From NCBI GenBank assembly GCA_009760855.2, contig WPIO01000031.1, positions 3,039,001 to 3,103,000 of the forward strand: a stretch of DNA of 64,000 nucleotides, given 5' to 3'. Made by a program: the position numbers and the translations under genes. Under the pieces are notes generated by a model, which worked only from the letters and a program-made list of their open reading frames with translations, made no database searches and was not told the origin of the DNA. This DNA is from Cristatella mucedo (taxonomy: Eukaryota > Bryozoa > Phylactolaemata > Cristatellidae). Positions 58,750-64,000 of this stretch are shown one piece after another; within the stretch, counting starts at the first letter, position 1, and each line of letters starts with the position of its first letter.

Positions 58750-58797
<48 letters not shown>
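58750..58797. repeat. (GA)n microsatellite
   Basis: A pure GA tract directly in front of the SINE. Confidence 0.97.
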
Positions 58798-58799
<2 letters not shown>

Positions 58800-58801
58800 G
58801 C

Positions 58802-58946
58802 CGAGCTGGTTTGGTCTAGTGGTTAAGGTGCTCGCCCCGACCAAGGTCTGACAGACGTCGTGGGCTCCTCGAGCCCCGAGGCATATGTGAAGCGCCTGAA
58901 TAGAGATTAAGTTCTCTTGGGGCGGTATACAAATGAATTATATATT
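58802..58946 (+). mobile_element. tRNA-derived SINE, family A, well preserved
   Basis: GGTTTGGTCTAGTGGTTAAG contains a near-consensus A box. The B box region GTCGTGGGCTCCTCGAGCCC is disrupted by a small insertion. Then GGCATATGTGAAGCGCCTGA, ATAGAGATTAAGTTCTCTTG and GGGCGGTATACAAATGAATT. This is the best reference copy of the family in the window. Confidence 0.88.
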
Positions 58947-59920
58947 GGTTATGTTATTTTAAGAGAGAGCGTCCCGCTCGTCGGCGGAGGTGACGGCCGA
59001 GGGCCGCCGATGGCAGGCGATCGCCGCTAGGTCGTTTGCGTCTCTCTTCCGGCGAGCCGACGAATAGCAAGCTCAAAAAGAACCGCGGCAGCGAAACCGC
59101 GCTTCAACTCGATCGCCTACGCGAAAATCAGCAGGCGGCGCCGCGGCGCCGGCTTCTCGGAGAGCTCGGGGAGGCGGCGGCGGCTAAGGATGAGCTACGC
59201 GCATACTCCTCCATCGTCGAGGCGGCGGCGAAAGGATCGCCGAGAGCGGGCGGCGCGGCGCCGGCTTCTCGCGCGCGCTCGCCTCGCGGCCTCGCCGGTT
59301 GATTACGCTGTGCGCTGACGGCGGCGCAGCCGGCGGCGGCTGCAGCAGCGAGGGCCGCCGCCGCCGGCGCCGATGCGGCGCCGTCGGCGGCGGCCCTCGC
59401 TCAAAGCGAGAGCGCGCGCGAGAGCAGCTCTCGCGCTCCGAATGCTCCGCGCCCGGAGCGCAGTTTCACGAAATCGGCGACCGGCGCCAGGCGTGGGCAG
59501 TGCTGGCGGCGGCGGCGGCCGCTAATGACGCCGCCCGCGAGGTCGGCGCGTCCCTAGCGGCGGCCGATTTGAGAGCTACGACAGCGTTCCACTTTCGAGA
59601 GTAAGAAACCCTCAAGCGACCAAACTCTTTGGAGAGTCGTCGCCTACCCTTAAAATTGGCGGCGACTAGCCGGCGTGGGCGAGTCGCAGCGAGGCCATTC
59701 GCGAGGCTCCTCGAGCCTGTCAGCCTCGTCGCCTCGGGGGGGCGCAGCGGCGCCTAGCGAACGCGGCCGGCGGCGAAACCCGTCCGGCGCGTCCGACGGA
59801 ACCAACGGCGGACGGGGCTCGAGGGCCAAAAGGCCTTTCCGGGCCCGCAGCCGACATGATACCAGAGCTGCGGTTCGGGCGCGATGGCATTTTACTGCGG
59901 ACGACTAGTAGCTAATCGAC

Positions 59921-59953
59921 AGACGGACGGACGGACGGACGGACGGACGGACG
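59921..59953. repeat. (GGAC)n tetranucleotide repeat
   Basis: About eight GACG/GGAC units inside the CpG-rich block. Confidence 0.9.
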
Positions 59954-60930
59954 AAGGGATGGTGGCGAGGCCCGCGACGGCTCGCGTCCGGCGGCCATGG
60001 CTTCGCGAGAAAAATTTCGCCCTGCGCAGCGAAACGAAACGCGAGCTCGAGCGACGGTCCAGCCCGACGCCAGCTACTCGCTCGCCGCAGGCGGGCCGCC
60101 GAGTCCGCGAGAAATGCCCGGATGTAATTCCGCGGCGGCTGAGTGCGGCGTCCGGTGCGTCGCGTGAGGGGCGGCTGCTGCGGATACTGCTTAAAAGCAT
60201 CTGCATGCCCGCGACGCCGACGGGAAATCGCCGCGTGCAGAAGCCATCGCCGCCACCGACGACGACGACGATCGAACGGCGACGAAAGCCAGCGCTGGCG
60301 CGCGTAGCCGAGCGCCGAGTCACGATGGGCGGGTGCGCACCGAAAGCCGCGTAAGCGGGAGAAAACTCTCCAGCGTAACGCTCACTCACTCATCGGTTGA
60401 GTTGCAGGCGGAGATGCGCTGCATTAAATCCCACTGTACGACACGCGACGCGGCTCGCGGCTGGCGCAGCCATGAAGCCTCCGCTTCTTTAGTGTGTACT
60501 TGAGCGCGTCCAGCTCCACGACGGGCAGCCCTAATGAAGCTCGGGCAATTTTCCGCTCGACGCGCGTCTATCTGCTGATCACTGTGCGTCGTGTGCAGCG
60601 ATCGCTCAGCGGAGGGCTGCTGGGCAGTGTACCCCTCCACTCGCTCGCACGCTCTGCAAGCACTTCGAGCAGCGACAGAGCGAGCGACTCGTGCGACCTT
60701 GACTTGCACTTGGCGTCGATGCATTCGAGTGGGCTCGCTGCGAGAAAATAGTGGGCTCGCTGCGAGGCCTCTGATGCAAAAGACCAGACTTCGAAGGCGC
60801 ACGAACTACCTTGGCAATTACTCGAGTAGAGCAGAGCGCGAGTGAGCAGCACTCTCTCGCAAGAGCTGCTCACTGGTCGCCAAGCCCGGGGCGAGCGCGC
60901 TGCAAGCTCTGAGTATCACACACCGAGCGC

Positions 60931-62560
60931 AGGCTGCCGCAGCAGCCAGATTGGTGACTAAGTATTAGTGAGGAATCTAAATTCAGGATCGGCTGTCAAT
61001 TCTGTGAGGAGCCGCACGCTCCCACGGGCTCTGCGGGGCGCTGAAGTGCGAGCAGCCTTACATTGACCAACGCGAAAGCGAATGCAGCTGAATACCAACG
61101 CTGCGCTAATAATATATAATATATAATATAATACATAACATAAATAGTATATATATAATATAATAATATATAATAAAAATAAAGATAGCCGATGCTTGTA
61201 TATTTAAGAAAAAGGTGATCCGGAAGCCTACATTTTGATAACTTATATATTATAGACAGCTACCTTCGGCCACTGGCCACCAAGCGAAACCACCGTTTCC
61301 GGTCCGTTGAAGAATTTTCCAAAAACCGAAGTTCTTACGAACGTCGAATACGGAAGCTGGTAAACAATGATATTCTTAGACTACAGCACATTGAAAGTGC
61401 TTAGAGATATTTGGTTCTCTGGGGGTGCTATAAACGCGAGTTATTACCATCATAAGTATGACTACGCCTCGTCTCTCCAAGTCTGCAAGCATAAAATGAG
61501 CTCACACCCCCTATCCTATACTTTTCCGACTACATATGCCGCTGACTCTTTGTAAAGAAGCACGCTCATCCATACGGGACCAGTAAGCATAGCCAAGGCG
61601 CACCCACCTGCCTAGCCTGAGCGCAGAGCAATAGTTGAATAGTTTGACGCTTTGGCCTTTGCTTCGGCCTCAAGTCCATCGAGGAAGCCCATTGAGAGAC
61701 GAGACGCGGCGCTGCGCGAGCAAGGCGACTTCAAATTGCGATCCCTCTGCTTGCCTTCCGCTGCCTTGAAGCGCATCCAACCCAAGCGAGCGCTTCAGTC
61801 TGCGCGGAGCAGCAGCCACTTGGCCAGCAGCCGGGATCTGCTCTCGCGAACGCCCATTGAGAGGCATCGGAAAGATTGTGCGCCCGTATCTCTTGACTCG
61901 CGGCAGCAGACGCGAGACCTAGTTTCGAAAGCATCCGGGGCGCAGCGTCGGATTCTAGCGGCAAACCTGCGAAGCGTGCGCCTAAGACGGCTAGCTTCAG
62001 ACATCCAGCCGATACCTGGCAGCACCACGACGGCCTTCTCCGAGGTGTGCGAACCCGTCTTGTCAACGCTATCGCGCGAGCCACATCCTGTTAAACTCGG
62101 AGGGGGCGGGGCGGGCGGGCGGGAGCGATCGAAGCGATCGCTCCCTGCTCGCCTTCTTCTTCTTCAGTGACTTCCGCTGTGACTTCCGCTTCTTAAAAGG
62201 CCGCCAGTGCAGGCGTGCTCCCAAGGCGCACTCCGATCAAGGGCAGCTGTAGGCTTACAGCGTTTTCAGATTAGTCCACGAGCCGGCGAGGAAGAGGCCG
62301 TGGAAGCAGTAACCTCAGGTAATGAGTTCGATCGAGCGAAATGGGACCATAGGCGACAGAGCCACTGCTCCGGTCTTGAGAAGGTGAGAGCCGTGAGCGT
62401 CAGTGCCTGATTGGCCAATATGCATAGCTACTGACAAGCAGCACGAGTTGATTCGAATCGGGGATGGCGCACCATGTCCTACCACTTCTACCAGCCGCAA
62501 TGACCGTGTACGGTCTTTGCGGGTGCATAGCCAGCAATTCGCTTTGCAAGAGAATGCATT
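60931..62560. other. Region without recognised gene
   Basis: It contains an AT-rich tract near 61110-61190 and a short piece of the LINE/SINE tail near 61388-61440 (AGTGCTTAGAGATATTTGGT, GGGGTGCTATAAACG). A 172-codon plus-strand frame at 61652-62170 is Arg/Ser/Leu-rich with no family resemblance; I do not call it a gene. Confidence 0.5.
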
Positions 62561-62571
62561 GTGTTAATCCT

Positions 62572-62653
<82 letters not shown>

Positions 62654-62733
62654 TCATCCTTCCTATTGAAAATGCTTTGTATCAATCCTACTCTCTCATC
62701 ACTTCTTGTCAGGGAGTCCCTTGCGTTAGTTCT

Positions 62734-62797
<64 letters not shown>

Positions 62798-62875
62798 ATC
62801 CTTCTTATAGAAAATGCTTTGTATCAATCCTACTCTCTCACCACTTCTTGTCAGGGAGTCCGTTGCGTTAATCCT

Positions 62876-62929
<54 letters not shown>

Positions 62930-62990
62930 ATCACTTCTTGTAAGGGAATCCGTTATGTTAATCCTGCTCTTTCATCTGGTAAAGGAATCC
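62560..62990. repeat. Compound tandem repeat: three CT tracts with repeated spacers
   Basis: CT tracts at about 62573-62651, 62734-62794 and 62876-62924 are separated by near-identical spacers. These contain GAAAATGCTTTGTATCAATC, CTACTCTCTCA(T/C)CACTTCTTG, TCAGGGAGTC and GCGTTA(A/G)T(C/T)CTGCTC. The whole is about a 150-bp unit repeated roughly three times, with a final partial copy. Confidence 0.9.
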
Positions 62991-64000
62991 ATCCTGCTGC
63001 CTCGTCGAAAACGCCGAAAATAGCAGCAACCGTCGCTAAGAGCGCTCGGCCCTCTTGAATAATTCGATCGCTATCTTTCTCATCGTCTGCTGACCGCAAG
63101 CCACCACATTGCTGCTGCACGCAGCTACGTCCCGAATCGCTGCTGCTTCAAATGAAAACATGGTGGCGCCTTTCTGGCGAAGGTCTGGCAAAGCCGTGGG
63201 CTCTCGTTCGTGCATATTTCTCACGCAGCGAGGAGGCATTTTCAGCACTGTGCAAATTTATAATTTAACTTACTTTCTGTCCGACCACAAGCTGAGCTTA
63301 GCGAGTGCGAGAGCGAGCTTATCTGACCCTCCGACCCTCTGACCTCAGACAATGGCCGATCCCCTTACTACGGCAGCTGTGGCAAGAGCGGTCACATTAG
63401 AGTGTGCTGTTGCCAGTTTCTGCTATCGCCGAAGGTCCCCCACGCTGTGCACAACGTGCTCCTCTGCTAGATCATCATTCTTCGAGCCACCCCAGCTATT
63501 TGCTACAGCCGCCGTAGTAGCACGCAGTGCGGTGGCAATCGTAGGCAATGCCAATGGCCTCCGGCGCCTACGCAGTCAGCCTTAAATCTGCTGTATTGCG
63601 AGCTCCATCGGCTCCTGGCCAACCACTGAGCGAGCCACGAGAATGAGGCGACATCGCTCTGAACACGCTCTTCTTCACAGCCAAGTCGTGAAGCAAGCAC
63701 GTGACGCTCGCAGGGTGATGCAAAAGAAAAGTGAACAGAAAGACAGCGCTTTAGTGGCTGCTATCCCCACCCGCCGTTGAACCACCGCCGCCGCCGCCAT
63801 GCGCAAAATAATTAGGGATAAATAGTATGAAACAAATAATACTAAAATAGCAATGATGATAATCATGAAACAAAATAGTGAGGAAATTTTGGAGTGTAGC
63901 CGCACGGGCACGAGCCTCGGAAGTGCAGGCGATAAGCGTCTGACCAATCGCCAGTGGAGCAGCATGTGCGCGTGCCGCTTGAAAAGAGCGAACAGCCGTC
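62991..64000. other. Region without recognised gene
   Basis: No exon, mobile element or RNA gene is recognised. The short open frames on both strands look random. Confidence 0.5.

Larger units (their letters stand above)
58180..60930. other. CpG-rich block
   Basis: About 2.7 kb of strongly GC- and CpG-rich sequence (GCGGCGGCGG, CGCGCGAG, GGCGCC motifs), interrupted by a GA repeat and a SINE. Reading frames are open on both strands simply because the GC content is high; none resembles a known protein. Similar CpG-rich islands elsewhere in the window surround the I-II linker exon and the inactivation-gate exon, so a promoter or an unrecognised exon is possible. Confidence 0.5.

Noticed and set aside
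59884-60389. Overlapping 156- and 165-codon frames on the two strands
   Set aside because: Both lie in the CpG-rich block where stops are rare; neither resembles a protein family.
61652-62170. 172-codon plus-strand frame
   Set aside because: Arg/Ser/Leu-rich, a long overlapping frame on the other strand, no family resemblance or splice context; chance in GC-rich DNA.

Overview
The window is animal nuclear DNA. Nearly all of it is the inside of one very large, intron-rich gene on the minus strand: a voltage-gated sodium channel alpha subunit (Nav1/para family). I could join 22 exons, from domain I segment S2 (right, near 49.9 kb) to the domain III-IV inactivation linker (left, near 0.2 kb). 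Splice phases agree at every junction, giving 1,356 uninterrupted codons. The selectivity-filter residues of the three domains present are D (I), E (II) and K (III), the signature of a true sodium channel. The first coding exons (N-terminus, DI-S1) were not recognised to the right of 49.9 kb. All of domain IV and the C-terminus lie off the left edge.

The sequence around the inactivation gate (AGGSLE before the LFMT motif) resembles protostome channels more than vertebrate ones. Long introns, abundant dinucleotide repeats, CR1/L2-like LINEs and tRNA-derived SINEs suggest a non-insect protostome invertebrate. The phylum cannot be fixed from this window.

Layout, right to left in transcription order: 64.0-49.9 kb holds no recognised sodium channel exon. 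It contains a CpG-rich block at 58.2-60.9 kb, a 277-bp GT repeat, LINE and SINE copies, a three-part CT-repeat cluster, and an unidentified coding-like stretch at 51.3-52.7 kb. 49.9-32.3 kb holds domain I (six exons). 29.4-22.7 kb holds the I-II linker and DII-S1. 19.9-14.3 kb holds the rest of domain II. 14.3-12.9 kb holds the II-III linker and DIII-S1. 9.2-2.7 kb holds DIII-S2 to S6. 0.28-0.17 kb holds the inactivation linker. The introns carry at least two families of degenerate LINEs, two SINE families (one sharing its 3' tail with the LINEs), and many microsatellites.

The most unusual structure is the intron between the DII-S5 and DII-pore exons. Its 5' splice site is GC rather than GT. 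Its 3' splice site lies in a 57-bp unit repeated six times in tandem; each copy carries a pyrimidine tract, an AG and the first 29 bases of the exon. All six acceptors are in frame with one another with no stop between them, so the gene could encode a ladder of channels with 0-5 extra 19-residue blocks in the extracellular DII turret. A second splice site, the 5' splice site of the DI-S2/S3 exon, sits in a 25-bp array with three GGTGAG donors. Other oddities are LFM in place of the usual IFM/MFM inactivation triad, a lysine in the otherwise invariant IGN motif of DII-S6, insensitive-type residues at two pyrethroid-site positions, and a seven-cysteine cluster just before DIII-S1.
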